64,000 nt of DNA from Pilaira anomala (Eukaryota > Mucoromycota > Mucoromycetes > Mucorales > Mucoraceae), in contig JAIXMQ010000002.1 in the NCBI GenBank assembly GCA_025716855.1, positions 434,001-498,000 on the forward strand, given 5' to 3'. The position numbers and the translations under genes were made by a program. Numbering within the stretch: the first letter of the stretch is position 1; each line of letters begins with the position of its first letter. The notes under the pieces are model-generated. The model searched no databases, was not told the origin of the DNA, and was given only the letters and a program-made list of their open reading frames with translations. Shown here one piece after another: positions 44,838 to 57,972 of the stretch.

Positions 44838-46768
44838 CTACGCAACAGTCGGCTGTGTAAAATTTATTGTCGTTTCATATAATAATTTTATTGGTCAACA
44901 TTTGGCTTATAAAGATCGTTTAAAAATTAGTTATAATTAGTTTTTCCTCTCACAAAAAAACAAAAATGCTGGTAATTATATGATGAGAAGATTATGACTA
45001 AATAACAAATCAAATGTCTCTCGTAAAAGCAATGTGTACCACCACCCTCTAGCGCATCCTTATTACGGAAAGCATATAATTAACATTTTGTGAAACATAT
45101 GTAAATAAAAAACAGTTACAGCGAACATATGTACATAATAGATATAATCATGTAAATATCTTCAAAACAATACATCAAACGTAACCCAATTTTTTCTATA
45201 GTTAAAAATTTTGTTGCGAGTTTATTTAGTTGTATTCAAACATTGTTTTTTTTTTGGCAAATGACTGTTACATGTTGTACGAAAGATGAGGTAAGAAGTC
45301 AAGGATACGCCCGGACCTATCTTTTTTCGTTTGAACCTAGTTTTTTTTTTTTATTACAGGTACTTCCATTAAAGTGTTCAGTTGCCAATTGGAAAAAAGT
45401 AACTGTTCTGAAGCACGTTTAATCTTCTTTATATCTTTTCCTGTCTTGTATTGGGCTGCGACTATTTAAATGAAAGTAAAAAAAGAAAATAATTATTAAT
45501 TATCAAATGTACCTGTTGTTTATCAAAAAAAAAAAAAAAAAAAAAAATCTAGAAAAAAACTAGAAAAACTCAAACAGTTCAGTGTTGCTCGGAAATCACA
45601 TAATAGAAAATTAAACTGGTGACGTTTCCACTATGTTAGCTAATAACATTGTTGTTCTACTGCATATGTACACAAATATTTATGCAGCTTTATTTATTTG
45701 TATAGGTTTTTTTTGATGTTTTTATGTCAATGTACATATTGAATGTATGCTATAGAGACTTTTAGATTTCGAGGTTTTTATTTTTATTAAAACATATGTA
45801 GACCCATCGCTAGTGGATCAGAAAAAAAAAAGTTGCCTTTACTAGAATATTTACGATTTGCAGTATTCACTCATGTAAACTTAATTGAAGAAATTCTGTC
45901 AGTAGTGTTCAAAGAGATCAATAAATTTCCAGAATTCCAAGACTCTTTTTCTTTTAATACCAATCACTCTGGAATCCCCTATACACACGGCAATTAACTT
46001 TATGTATTTTTGATTTGACGAAAAAAAAAGACAATCTAGATAAAACTTAAAAATTTTATGAAAAATACCAGAGATAACCGATACCCGACTTGAAAAAAAA
46101 AAAAAGGTACTCCATATATCTTATTAATTGATTCAGACCCAGAGCTCGACTCACTCCAACAAAAATAGGCAAAGATGATATATACACATTGTAGATCTCT
46201 CGAGGGATAAAACGTTTTGTCAGAGAAAAAAACTGGAATGAAACAACTATATATATATATACATACATATTACGGCATCAAATTTTCAAAAGACGCTGCT
46301 AATTAAATACATATAAAATTAGTTTATTTCATTATTCTTATAGCTCATTTGTCGCACGTGAAATGGAACTTGACTATTTAGTAGAGCCTAACGAAACATG
46401 AAGAAAACAAGAGATCTGATAAATATAATGTATTACGCATGCTCACTTTTTTGAAGGTACATGTTTTTCTAGAGGAGAGAGTCTCTATTGGCTCTTTGTT
46501 CTTTTTTACGGCTTTCATAATGAGAAATAGTTTTCAAATAAGAATACTTCAAATTAACTTTCATTTAAATATTTATTTTAGTCCTATTATTTTTTTTTCT
46601 TCGTTACCAATCTTGGTATATTTAACAAGTACAAAATAGAAAAAGATCGTCCTAACGAAAAGTAAAAAACGTGTTGTACAATAGTAGCGTAAAAAAAAAG
46701 TAACTCAGTCAAAATTAAATTACTTTCTTTTTCAATCTCTAATTTTAAAACTCCCAATTGGAAATACA
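42755..46768. other. Gene-poor region with long poly-A tracts
   Basis: About 4 kb with no supported gene. It includes poly-A at 44794-44835 (about 42) and 45524-45547. A small inverted pair (GCCACACT at about 42985 and AGTGTGGC at about 43076, both near TTTAGTT) could be a decayed short element. Other open frames are short and lack motifs. Confidence 0.45.
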
Positions 46769-46776
46769 TATAAAAA
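46769..46776 (+). promoter_or_regulatory. TATA box of the aspartic protease gene
   Basis: TATAAAAA lies 74 bp before the ATG, followed by a pyrimidine-rich stretch with TTTCTCTTTTTTCTC; a CCAATTGG word sits 16 bp upstream. This is a typical layout for a regulated fungal promoter. Confidence 0.6.
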
Positions 46777-46842
46777 GACCTTTACAATATTTTAGTTTCT
46801 CTTTTTTCTCTTTAGTTACCCATTCCATTCCTTTATAATATT

Positions 46843-48089
46843 ATGAAATTATCATTAACCTGTGTTACTCTCTTTATTTTCTCATTAACTGTCGATGCAG
46901 CAACATCTAATACACTGTCATTTGGTTTAGAAAAGAACGTAAATTATAAACCTAGTGCAAAACATGCAGTTCTCAGGGCCAATGCAAAATACAGTATTCA
47001 ACCATTCAAAGCTGCTAATTCCCATAACAATGATGCGGCTACCATGTCAGCTCTCAATAAAGGCTCTGTACCTGTTGTGGATTACATGAATGATATTCAA
47101 TATTACGGTACTGTCAAACTCGGTACTCCACCTCAAAAATTTAAAGTCAATTTTGATACTGGATCCTCTGATTTCTGGCTTGGTAAAATATAATAATAAT
47201 TTTGTCCATTGTTTTTTTTTTGTTACTAAACAACATTCTAGCTTCTACTTTATGTCCTACTTGTAAAATTCATAAGCAATTTGATGGCAATAAATCGGAA
47301 TCGTTTGAAAATGATGGTCGTCGTTGGGAAATTGCATACGGTGACGGATCACACGCAAATGGTATCTTAGCTCGAGATACATTAAACTTGGGTGGACTTG
47401 TCATTAAGAACCAAACGTTTGGGTTAGCTAAATTTCAGTCACCATCATTTGCTAATGATCCAATGGACGGTTTGTTAGGTCTTGGCTTCAACAAGATCAC
47501 TACTGTCAAAGGTATCAAGACACCCATGGATAATCTCATTAGTCAAAAAGTTATCGATTCCCCCATCTTTGGCGTCCATCTCGGTAAAGCCATGAAAGAC
47601 GGCGGTGGTGAGTTCTTATTTGGTGGTTACAACGACAAGAAATTCAAAGGTAATTTGACCACAATCCCTGTTGATAAGTCTGATGGATTTTGGAATGTTA
47701 AGGTCTCTAGTATCAAGATTGGTGCCAAGAAAGTACATGGTTCATTCAATGGTATCTTGGATACAGGTACTACACTTTTGATCTTTACCGATTCTATTGC
47801 CAAAAAAGTAGCAAAAGCATACAATGCCAAAGATAATTTAGACGGCACTTTCACCATTTCTTGTGATACATCCAAGTTGAAACCTCTTAAATTCACCATG
47901 AACCGTCAAACGTTTAACGTCCCAACTGATTCTCTCATTTTTGAAAAGTATGACACTTATTGTATTGCAGGCTTCGGTTATGCTCATACGAATCTCTCTA
48001 TTATTGGTGATACCTTTTTAAAGAATAACTATGTTGTTTTTAATCAAAAAGTACCTAATGTTCGTATTGCTGCTTCCATTGATCAATAA
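46843..48089 (+). CDS. Secreted aspartic protease, rhizopuspepsin-like (A1 family)
   Basis: Two exons (46843-47182, 47242-48089) give 395 residues, close to rhizopuspepsin precursors (about 390). Residues 1-20 form a signal peptide ([19 protein letters not shown]). A propeptide follows, then the mature enzyme with [20 protein letters not shown], the first active site [11 protein letters not shown], the flap [11 protein letters not shown] and the second active site [10 protein letters not shown]. The last part has the two cysteines SC and YC of the C-lobe disulphide and the terminal [15 protein letters not shown]. Both catalytic Asp and the flap Tyr are present, so it should be active at acidic pH outside the cell. 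The intron falls right after the first active site, which is common in Mucorales homologues. Another disulphide pair, CPTC, follows it. Confidence 0.96.
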
Positions 48090-48257
48090 ATTTATAAAAT
48101 ATAGACTTAATAATACTTACGTAACTGCCCCTCAAAATGAAAAAAAAAGACTTTTAAACATAATGACAAAAGTATTTAATATATAGATATGTATATATGT
48201 ATATGTGTAATAATAATAGAAATAATAAAAATAAAAATAGAAATAATAAAGATGAGA

Positions 48258-50853
48258 TTAGTCAAATCCAGCAAACGCAGTATGTGCAGCAGAATGATGA
48301 ACGGTTCCTGAATCTAAATCAAGCGCATAACACAAAAAACTTGCATCGATACTAAATATAAAAAGATAATTAGTAATTGTATTATAAAATATCTTTAAAT
48401 GGATCAAACTCACATGCTCATCATGGTATAAGAAAAGAATTGTGACAAATACCAAGGCATTAAGGTCGCAATCAAACCAACCACAAATCCATGTGGCGAA
48501 TGAAGATTATGTGTTGCATAAATATACGCTCCAAACCCAGACGATAATGCAATCACACTTGCTCCAATATATAATATCAACTGGGTTAAAAGATCTAAAT
48601 AAGAAACAATCAGCTATCATCATCATCATCGACATAGAATTGTATGCATATATTTACCTCCGAATAGTCCAGAAAGTAAATTACGTCGAAAGATTTTTGT
48701 AGCTGATTTAGCTGCTGAAAAGAAACTCTCTCCTGTGATACCCGCTAAACTGATCGTATAGTTGTTGAATGTGCTGATTAACATATCAATGTATCCTAAG
48801 ATAATCGTAATCAATGTAGCAAAAGGTCTAGGAACTCTTGTATACTAAAATTCATGTTACTATACAGGATCTATGTGTAAATGCTTTCTACCTATTTTTT
48901 TATATTATTATTACCTTTCTAAGGAATCGTGCAGAAAATTGAAGGAATTGAATGACAGCTAAAATCAAACTCCCAAATGCAATTGTACCAAGTGAATTTG
49001 TAGATGCACGCATCAATGCATTCTTCCAAGGTACAACCGATGGTATAGGCTTGTTTCGATGAAAGTACCATTGTGCAGTAATAGACGATAATGCAAACCT
49101 ATTATAAAAATAATGAGAAACTTCTAACTTCTTTCATTATATTATTACCTTTCCATATAGATTAATAATTTTGCTGTCCACATATAAATAAATACATAGA
49201 ATGCAGCTAAAGAATAAACATAATTATTGACAATCCAAATAGCACCTAAAATTAAAAATATAAATATACTAAACAATAATATTCCCTTCTATTTTTTTTT
49301 TTAACTACCTGAAAGTGATGAAGAGTCACCCAAATGACCAATCAGCCATAATCGATTGAAGAAAATAATCCAAACGATAGAAAAAACGATAAACACAGTC
49401 AATAACAGCATAGACACAAGAATAATACCTGGATTATGTCTTATCACATCACATGCAAGCTAAGTAAATTGAAGTTAGTACAAAAAAAAAGTCATATTTT
49501 TTTTTTTTTTTAAATGACTAACTTCAATGACTGTAACCGTCTTTGTAATACGATGTCTACTATCATAAATCACTTTGATAAAAACTAAATTTGTCACAAA
49601 AGGTATAAATGACAAAACGGTCAACCTGATACAAAAAAAAAAAAAAAAAAAAAAAAAATGAATTTCCTATATCTATCTAACATGTGAAGGAATCACAACA
49701 TACCCTGTGTCTTTTGCAGAACGTTCGTCACCATCGTAAACAAAATTGGTTTGCAATGACTCGACTAGTGTCCAAACAAATATAGCTGTTAAAGTAATTG
49801 GTATACATATCACTGTACCCCACACAAACATCTAAAAAGCATGTTATTATCCCCTCTAAAGAAAAAAAAAACCTGCTCCTACCTTTGTAAAAGTACGTAA
49901 TATATACATCCATAATGTACCCATAATTAAAGCAGTTGCAATTATAATTGATAATATGCCTATACCCAATTTTTTTTTTTTTAGTTTTTTTGTATCTCTC
50001 TTTTTCTTAAATTATTACCTGCACTATCTCTTATCGTTTTAAATGTAGACCCTTTCACATAGTCTTCTATACTACGACTCTATATCTACAGTTAATACCT
50101 GTCCAGTTGAAAACCATTTTTTTTTTCTAAAAAAAAAAAAAAAACTTACATTGGTTGTAAATAAGATGATAATGCCAGAAAGGAAAAAGATAGTTAAACA
50201 AAGACAATAGAGTAGAGCAAATACAGGATCTCTATATTTCCTGTCAACGGTTGTGATTCCCGGCGGAATCTATTAAAAAAAAAGAAAACGTTATTAATAC
50301 CGCAGTATGCAAAACCAGTTTTTTTTTTTTTTTTTTGTAAAATCACACTCGATTTTTGTTTTTTATTACTTTACAGAAGCAGAAGTAGGTAATAATGATT
50401 CAGATAATGGATTATTGTATCCAAAATCTGTATCGTTTGTTGGATCGAGGTATATAGCTGAAGGTTTCTAAATAAGTAATAAAACATAAGATAACGTAAA
50501 AAAAAAGATAACAACAAACAATAACTTACAAAATTCTCTTCGTATGGATTATTTCTGGAAGACGAACCCTCGCCTTCGTCGTAATCGTTATCGTCGTCGT
50601 CTTCTCCTTCCTCAGACTGCTCAAATAATAACTGACTTCTATCTGAATAAGCATTAGACAATGTAAGCGGTATACTATCTTCATTTATATTATGCTTTTG
50701 GTGAACAGAATAAAATAAGCTATGTGAAATATCCTCTTCATTCTCCGACTCTTCATCCATTTGTGCATAATATCTTCTACTACCGCCTTGAAAAAAACTG
50801 TTTTTCAAGTTCCTAAACGTTTCTTTTGCAAAATTAGGTATTGACTGATCCAT
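48258..50853 (-). CDS. Choline transporter-like protein (CTL/SLC44, Pns1 family)
   Basis: A minus-strand gene of roughly ten exons. The N-terminal 110 residues are soluble and acidic (SESLEEDI-like runs, EEGEDDDDNDYDEGEG), as in fungal Pns1. Membrane segments follow: VFALLYCLCLTIFFLSGIII, several partly read helices, the DERSAKDTG loop, the WLIGHLG-type loop, and IWIVNNYVYSLAAFYVFIYM. The conserved block SITAQWYFHR.KPIPSVVPW, then GTIAFGSLILAVIQFLQFSA and the region SFFSAAKSATKIFRRN, are diagnostic of the CTL family. The last exon (after ASFLCYALD) ends at 48258. Some members carry choline or ethanolamine; the substrate of fungal Pns1 is not established. Introns are short and rich in poly-T on the sense strand. 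Confidence 0.88.
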
Positions 50854-52278
50854 GTTGAAAAAATGAAAAAGCAAAAAGTAAAACAAAGGGAAATTATTTA
50901 CATGTAAAAAGGTGAAATTTACCCTTTTCTTTTTGCTCTCTCTCTCTATTCGTGACTTGTTAAAAACGTGATCCATGACACCCCAAGGCTTGTGATTTGA
51001 AGCCAATAGGAATTTACGTGGGGGGTTTTTTTTAATCACTAAGGGGGAAGTTATTTAAAACACACTATTATGCAAAATGAATGAATCAAAAAATATAAAA
51101 AAAATGCATAGATAGTATTCAAGTACATATACAAGCAAAAGAGTAGAGCGTACAAAAAAGAAGAACTCTATCTGTTATATATGGAAAAGAAGATCATATA
51201 CATATGATTTTATTTTGTCGTATTGATTAATATATTTCTCCTTTTACACCATCCCTTCTTTTTACGCCAAACTTGTCGGTAAAATGTAGTCATTTTTAGA
51301 CAAAATGAAAAAAAAAAACTTTACCATATAGACAAAAAAAAGGATCGTATATCAACTTAGATATGTAACAAGTCAATTTCATGTTATGGTGTTGATGTAC
51401 AAGATTTATCTGTTTTGCTTCCTGCCCTTATTCTAGTTAGACTTTACAAACATACGTTATTATCGAGAAAATAACCGTCTTGAAAAAAATAGAATCCAAG
51501 ATTTGTAAAGTGCACCTTTTATTTATTTGTTTATTTTCTTTAGCAAGACTCTTAAATGATCATTTGATATTGTATTAGTTTGTATAAATAGACTACTTTT
51601 TTTTTCAAAATTGAATCTATACCTTTACTCTTCTCTTTTAATTATTTCTTATAAACATATATTTCTAATACTACTGTAATCATTTCCTATAAACTATTTT
51701 CCTCTTTCCGCCTCGATCAAAAAGATTCACAAGAATAAACTAACTATATAACAGACAAGAAGATCGTTTGTGGTAACTTAGATTGTATTCTTATTAAATA
51801 TCATATAGAAAGAAATTTCTCTAATACATTTTTATTAGTCTAACTACTCTCACAAAGTTAATAATGCCGTCCAACTCTAGGAAACCTTAATTCATTGAAT
51901 CATAAACACTCAACCAAAGTATGCTAATTTACTCTGCTCAAAATCTTTCAATTTTTTTTTCATAATGAATTACCAGAGTTGATCCAAAAGATAAACGACA
52001 ATGATCCGAAAGTTTCCCGATAAACATATTTAATGTGTTTTTAAAAAATGAAGATGTAAAGCTGAAACATTCAGTACAGGTGAAATAAGATAATAATTAC
52101 AAACCCTTGATCAAAATTTAAAGAATGTAAGCCGACTGGAGAAAAACTCACTTGATTTCAAAAATCTTGCTTGATATTTGAGTATGTTCTATTAAATAAA
52201 ATACCCAACAACACGTCAAATATTGTCTTTTTGACGCTGACTAAAAGAAAGAGGATACTAGAATAATTGTCTTGATAT

Positions 52279-52322
<44 letters not shown>

Positions 52323-52508
52323 CGTTTTCTCAAAGATTTTAGAACTAGATGACTGCAGTGGCATATGAACAGCAATAGTTTATGAAACCAAGATGGTGGC
52401 CTAAGAAGAAAATAACGTAGTTACATAGTCTCAAAATTCAGTAATTCATTTATGACAAGACCGAGACTCAATTCACTTCAAACAAATATATAGTGGTATA
52501 TCAAAGTA
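50854..52508. other. Divergent intergenic region
   Basis: About 1.65 kb between the CTL gene and the Pumilio-like gene, holding both promoters. No gene. A TA microsatellite (about 52282-52313) and several A/T runs are present. Confidence 0.5.
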
Positions 52509-55155
52509 ATGGCAGTAGTAGCAGTAGAAGAAGAAAAATCAAAGTCATATTCTATGCCGAATCTTTTGCCCCTCTCTCAAGTATTTCAGTCGTTGAAATT
52601 AATGCAAAATCCGTCATTTAAAAAAAAAAAAAAAAAAGAAAGAATGCCCCTTTTCTGCATAACTTTTTTTTTTTTTTTTCTCCTTTCACCTATATATTCT
52701 CCTCTTTTTACCAGTAAACAAAAGAAAAACTCCCCTTTTTTTTTTAAACAACCCTGTAGATCTTGCATCTTTATATATAAAAAATGTATTACTCTATGTA
52801 AAAAAGAAAAAACTCCTTTTCTTCAAAAAAAAAAAAAAAAGTGTGGTTATATAAAAATGAATTTTGACTCTTTTCTCTTTTCTGCTTTCTTTCTTTCTTT
52901 TTTTTTTTATTTTTTTTTTTTTTTGTATCTTTTTTTTTTCTTTTTTTTTTATTTTGTTTTTTTTTTGTATTATAGATGATGACAATTGAGAAAAAATCAA
53001 ATTTTTGTACAGAAGAAGTATCTTCACGTTCTGTGCCTGGCTCACGTCGTAATTCGAATGATGAAAGACAAAGGTAATAAATAATAATATCAATCCAACA
53101 AGTGAGATAAAATAATATTTTTAACAAAAAAAAAAAAAAAAGTCTATTCGACGGCTCTTTTCATCATTATGATACACCGATTGACTTTCTTATGAAACCG
53201 CCTTCAAGATCATTCAGTATCGATGTTGGCTCAATGAATAGTTCATCATCCTTATTTGATGATAATAGCAATACAGGTAAGATAGAGAATTAAAAAAGAA
53301 AGAATCTTTTGATTTTGACTATGAGATGCAGCTTCTACTTTATTTCCACAAAATAATTATTTACGTTCACGGTACTTGTTCAATAACAATACCAACTATG
53401 GTTTAGTAAATATCAAATTAAATTATAAATAGAAAAAAAAAAAGAATCCCTATAGTTATTAACATTATTCCAATAAAGTTTGCTACTTCAGATTTCGAAT
53501 TAGAAGCCGCTAAACCAACAAACTGGAACCCTCATCCATCTTATCCAGACTCAGTAGGTATTCAGGCTGCATTTTATGGTCAATCGAGCACCAGAAGATT
53601 TTCTCATCAAGGTTGGGTAAACGGAGGAGGACAGCAACAACAACAACAAACGAACAACAATAACAGACTTTCGACATCCTATTCCGATCTTCAAATGACA
53701 ACCGCTGCATTCAATGCATACCGAATCAGTTCACCAGAACCATGCCAGCACTTTCGTCAATACGGATACTGTACATTAAAAGACCAATGTGTTTATACTC
53801 ATAACGAAAACGTAGTGCCTGCTCTTCGATACTCTAATTCCACATCCACCTGTAACACCTTGATTGAGCCTCCTCATTCCATGCACCCTAAATCAGATAC
53901 TATCAAAAAGCCATCATTAATTGATGCAGACAAGTTCTCTGGTTTACAATTAGAAGAACTTCAGGGCAAATTATATGAGCTTTGTAAAGATCAACACGGT
54001 TGTCGCTTTTTACAATTGAAACTAGAGGAATCGAAATCAAACGTCAACTTGATTTATCAAGAAATTCATCTTCATTTTGTTGAGTTGATGACGGACCCAT
54101 TTGGAAATTATTTGTGTCAAAAGCTGTTGGAACGATGTGATGATACCCAACGATCAAGTATTGTTCAAGTGATTGCACCCGAGTTCTTAAAAATCTGTCT
54201 TAGTATGCATGGTACTAGAGCCGTACAAAAGTTAATTGAGTTTTTATCCACTAAACGACAGGTAAGTTGATAAGAAGCTTGGTTCTATCTTACTTTTTTT
54301 TTTTTTTTTTAACATTTTATGTACTACTCTACAAAAAGATCCAAGCAGTTATTGTGGCTCTGGAACCTAATGTGGTTGCATTGATTAAAGATTTGAACGG
54401 AAATCATGTTATACAAAAATGTCTTTATAAATTAAGCCCTGAACATAATCAATTTATTTACGATACGGTCAGTAAGCATTGTATTGAAGTTGCTTCACAT
54501 AAACATGGATGTTGTGTTTATCAACGTTGTATTGATCATGCTATTCCATCACAAAAGGTTAAATTAATTTTTTTTTTTTTTATTTAAAAAAATTATTTAA
54601 TATTAACTTTTTTTTTTTTTAATTATAGACACAACTGGTCAATGTTATTACGCAAAATGCTTTACCTCTTGTCCAAGATCCTTTTGGAAACTATGTTGTA
54701 CAATATGTATTAGAATTAGGCGATACCATTTATTCCGAACAATTAATACGTCGGTTTATTGATCCTGTACGTGAATTATCTGTACAAAAGTTTAGTTCCA
54801 ATGTCATTGAAAAGGTAAAAAAAAAAAAAAAAAAAAAAAAAAGAAAGTGATTTATTTTGTAATTGGTTTTATAACACCTTTCTTTATTTATTAGTGTATT
54901 CGTGTAGCAGAAAGAGATACAAAACGGTTATTAATTGCTGGTATCACCAATCATCCGCATATGGAAAAATTCTTACGAGATTCTTATGCAAACTATGTCA
55001 TTCAAACCTGTCTCGATTTCGCTGAAGAAGATCAACGGACTCTTTTCGTTGACTGTATTCGTCCTTTATTACCCTCTATTCGTAATACCCCTTATGGTAA
55101 ACGTATCTATAGTAAAATCCATAACAACAACTCTTCTGTACGTTCACGATCATAA
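52509..55155 (+). CDS. Pumilio-family RNA-binding protein with CCCH zinc finger
   Basis: A multi-exon gene. The body from an ATG at 52976 is secure; a first exon at 52509-52580 (MAVVAVEEEKSKSYSMPNLL...) can be joined in phase across a 395-bp intron but is less sure. A Ser/Asn-rich N-terminus precedes a CCCH finger, PCQHFRQYGYCTLKDQCVYT followed by His (C-x8-C-x5-C-x3-H). Then come eight PUF repeats, whose base-reading helices are HGCRFLQ, FGNYLCQ, HGTRAVQ, NGNHVIQ, HGCCVYQ, FGNYVVQ, FSSNVIE and YANYVIQ. By the PUF code this reads UGUAUAUA. PUF proteins bind mRNA 3' UTRs in the cytoplasm to repress or destabilise messages. Introns interrupt repeats 3-8 and carry poly-A/T runs. The finger could add a second RNA contact. 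Confidence 0.9.
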
Positions 55156-55288
55156 AATTTGTAAAATAAAAAATAAATGAAAAATAGTCACCACTTGAAG
55201 GCTTGGATGCCTTTTTTTTTTATTGCATTTTTTTTTGAATGTTCTCTCTTTTTTTTTTCAAGTACACACATTTACATAAATATATAAA

Positions 55289-55785
55289 ATGAACGGAGAG
55301 TAAGTATTATGACTTTAAAAGAAAAAAAAAGCTTTGTATAAACAAAATATTAACTTTATTTACAGTGCTACTGTAAGCTCTTGAAATATAGCATGGAAAA
55401 CAATCGATTTATGTAACTGTTTTTTTTTTTTTATATACATAGATGGAAGACAATGTCATGATTCTTGAACAGAGTGAAGCTACTCCTGTTACCGAAAGCA
55501 AAGTGAAGCAAACTACACCTTATATGACCCGATATGAAAGAGCAAGAATTTTAGGTACTCGTGCACTTCAAATTAGGTAAGCAAACTATTATTTTTGTTA
55601 TAATGTTTACTTACAAAGACTTTAGTTTAAATGCTCCTGTTATGGTTGAACTTGACGGTGAGTCAGATGCATTAGCTATTGCTATGAAAGAATTAAGAGA
55701 AAAGAAGATTCCCTTAATTGTTAGACGTTTCTTACCTGACGGTACCTTTGAGGATTGGGATGTTTGTAACTTGATTGTCGAGTAG
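55289..55785 (+). CDS. RPB6: RNA polymerases I/II/III shared subunit Rpb6 (ABC23)
   Basis: The secure part, exons 55443-55576 and 55626-55785, encodes the conserved core [40 protein letters not shown] and [20 protein letters not shown] with the terminal LIVE. Rpb6 stabilises the clamp of all three nuclear polymerases. Upstream, an 11-nt exon ATGAACGGAGA (55289-55299) with donor GTAAGT and a 7-nt exon TGCTACT (55366-55372) between TTTACAG and GTAAGC join in phase to give MNGDAT before [10 protein letters not shown]. Without them translation would begin at the ATG at 55443. The total of 103 residues is short because the acidic N-terminal extension of yeast Rpb6 (155) is reduced. Confidence 0.9.
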
Positions 55786-56078
55786 AGTAAAAAAAGTTGA
55801 TTTATTTAAAATGTAAATGTGTATTATACTATTAAAATAAAAAGGGGAAACAAGTATCTTTTTTTTTTTTTAAATATATATATATAAAATTCATGCACTT
55901 TACTTCTTTACAGTTGCAACAAAAACAAACGAGTTTGGGGTTTTTCGCCATAGCTGTGATCGGCGCCAGAAAAAAATGAGTTTTAACCTTATTCTTTTCT
56001 TTTGTACAAACAAACGTTTTTTTTTTTTTTTTTTTTTTCTCTTCTTTATTTTCTTTTCTCGTTTAAACATTCATAAAG
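55786..56078. other. Short intergenic spacer
   Basis: Poly-T, TA and T-rich runs only. It carries the Rpb6 3' end and the Cyc8 promoter/leader. Confidence 0.5.
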
Positions 56079-57972
56079 ATGAATACAATTCTACAACCTC
56101 ATCACCATAAACCACTCAATACAGCTCAAAAGTTGGCATCTGTCAATGAACAAACTTGGTTAAGCATTGGTAACAACAAAAAAAAAAAAAAAAAAAAAAA
56201 ATAAGATGGTTCCTTATTAAACTTTTTCTTTCTAAAACAGGTAACCTTTCAGAAATGATGGCAGATTATGATAAAGCAATGAATTGCTATGAATCAGCTT
56301 TAAGACATAATCCATATTCTATACCTGCTTTAACTCAAATTGCTTCTTTATGTAGAGGAAGAGAACAATTTGCAAATGTAAGAAAAATAATATAAACTAA
56401 AGTTTTTAATATTAAAATCAAAATCATTTAGGCAGTGGATTACTTTAAACGAATTTTAGCCATTCAAGAAAATAATGGTGATATTTGGGCTGCATTAGGT
56501 CATTGTTACTTGATGATGGATAATTTACAAGACGCTTATCAAGCCTATCAACAAGCATTATATCATTTACCTAATCCCAAGGTAAATCACATTGTCAAAA
56601 CTTTATATAGAAAAATTCAACTAACCACACACACACACAAAAAAAAAAGGACCCTAAATTATGGTACGGTATTGGTATATTATATGATCGTTACGGCTCA
56701 CTTGAACATGCAGAAGAAGCGTTTTCTGCCGTAATGAAAATGGATTCTCAATTCGAGAAATCCAATGAAATCTATTTCCGATTAGGTATCATTTATAAAC
56801 AACAACGTAAATTTGATCTTTCACTACAATGCTTTCGATATATACTCCATTATCCACCTACACCCTTAACCGAAGCAGACATTTGGTTTCAAACAGGCCA
56901 CGTCTATGAACAAAAGAAAGAATACGAATCTGCAAAAGAAGCTTATGAACACGTCTTAAAAGAAACTCCAGATCATGCAAAAGTATTACAACAATTAGGT
57001 TGGCTTTATCATCAATTAGATACTTCCTTCACAAATCAATCACTCGCTACTCAATTCCTAAATCGGTCATTAAAAGCAGATAGTAACGATGCTCAATCTT
57101 GGTATCTTTTGGGTCGTTGTTATATGGCCGAACAAAATTATAATAAGGCTTATGAATCTTATCAACAAGCGGTATACCGTGACGCGCGTAACCCGACATT
57201 TTGGTGTTCAATTGGTGTTCTTTATTATCAAATTAATCAGTACCGTGACGCTCTTGACGCATACAGTAAAGCCATTCGATTAAATCCTTACATTAGTGAA
57301 GTTTGGTATGATTTAGGTACACTTTATGAAACGTGTAATAATCAGGTACAGGATGCTTTAGATGCATATCAACGTGCTGCTGATCTGGATCCATCCAATC
57401 CTCGTATTAAACAACGTCTTGATATCCTCAAGAGACCACCACAATCAGGTACCACAACTTCTGCTCCTGTACCCCAAGATGTAGTCAATCCAAGTCAATA
57501 TAATAATACAAACTCTAGCTTAAGTGGTAGTGCATTACCCTTTGATCAAGTAAGGAGAATATATATAATATATGAAACCTTATTTTTTTTACTCACTCTC
57601 TCTCTCTCTCTCTTTTTGTATTAGCAATCAAGTCGTAGTAAAAAGTCATTGGAAAACAGAGATATTACTGAACCCGGTAGAGATTTACCTATGCTTGCCA
57701 ATATCAATTACCAATCACAACAACAACAACAACATCATATTCCTGATATTGAAGGTAAAACATCATTAGCTCAAAATTCGCGTATGAACCCTATGCTTCT
57801 TAATAAAAGGGATACATTAAAAGGAGAAGAGCCCATTTCTCCTCAACCTGGTTCCCTTATTCCCGATCTATCAACATCAGCCCAAAAACAATCTGAAGAT
57901 GAAAACATGACTGAAGCTTCACGTTCTGAACCAGAAGATCATGATATGGATGATAAATCTAAAGATGATTGA
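56079..57972 (+). CDS. CYC8: TPR corepressor Cyc8/Ssn6
   Basis: Six exons from an ATG at 56079 give about 540 residues. At least nine to ten tetratricopeptide repeats are visible, with typical W/L-G-Y/F-A-P spacing: NLSEMMADYDKAMNCYESAL, DIWAALGHCYLMMDNLQDAY, LWYGIGILYDRYGSLEHAEE, IWFQTGHVYEQKKEYESAKE, SWYLLGRCYMAEQNYNKAYE, FWCSIGVLYYQINQYRDALD and VWYDLGTLYETCNNQVQDAL, ending DPSNPRIKQRLDIL. This arrangement and its sequence are those of Ssn6, which with Tup1 forms a general repressor recruited by DNA-binding factors. The tail is Ser/Gln/Asp-rich and ends in an acidic DHDMDDKSKDD. A splice inside TPR 3-4 restores PNPKDPKLWYGIG. The yeast protein has longer Gln tracts. Confidence 0.93.

Noticed and set aside
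52586..53127. Lys/Phe-rich open frames around the Pumilio first intron
   Set aside because: Low-complexity translation of poly-A/T intron sequence.
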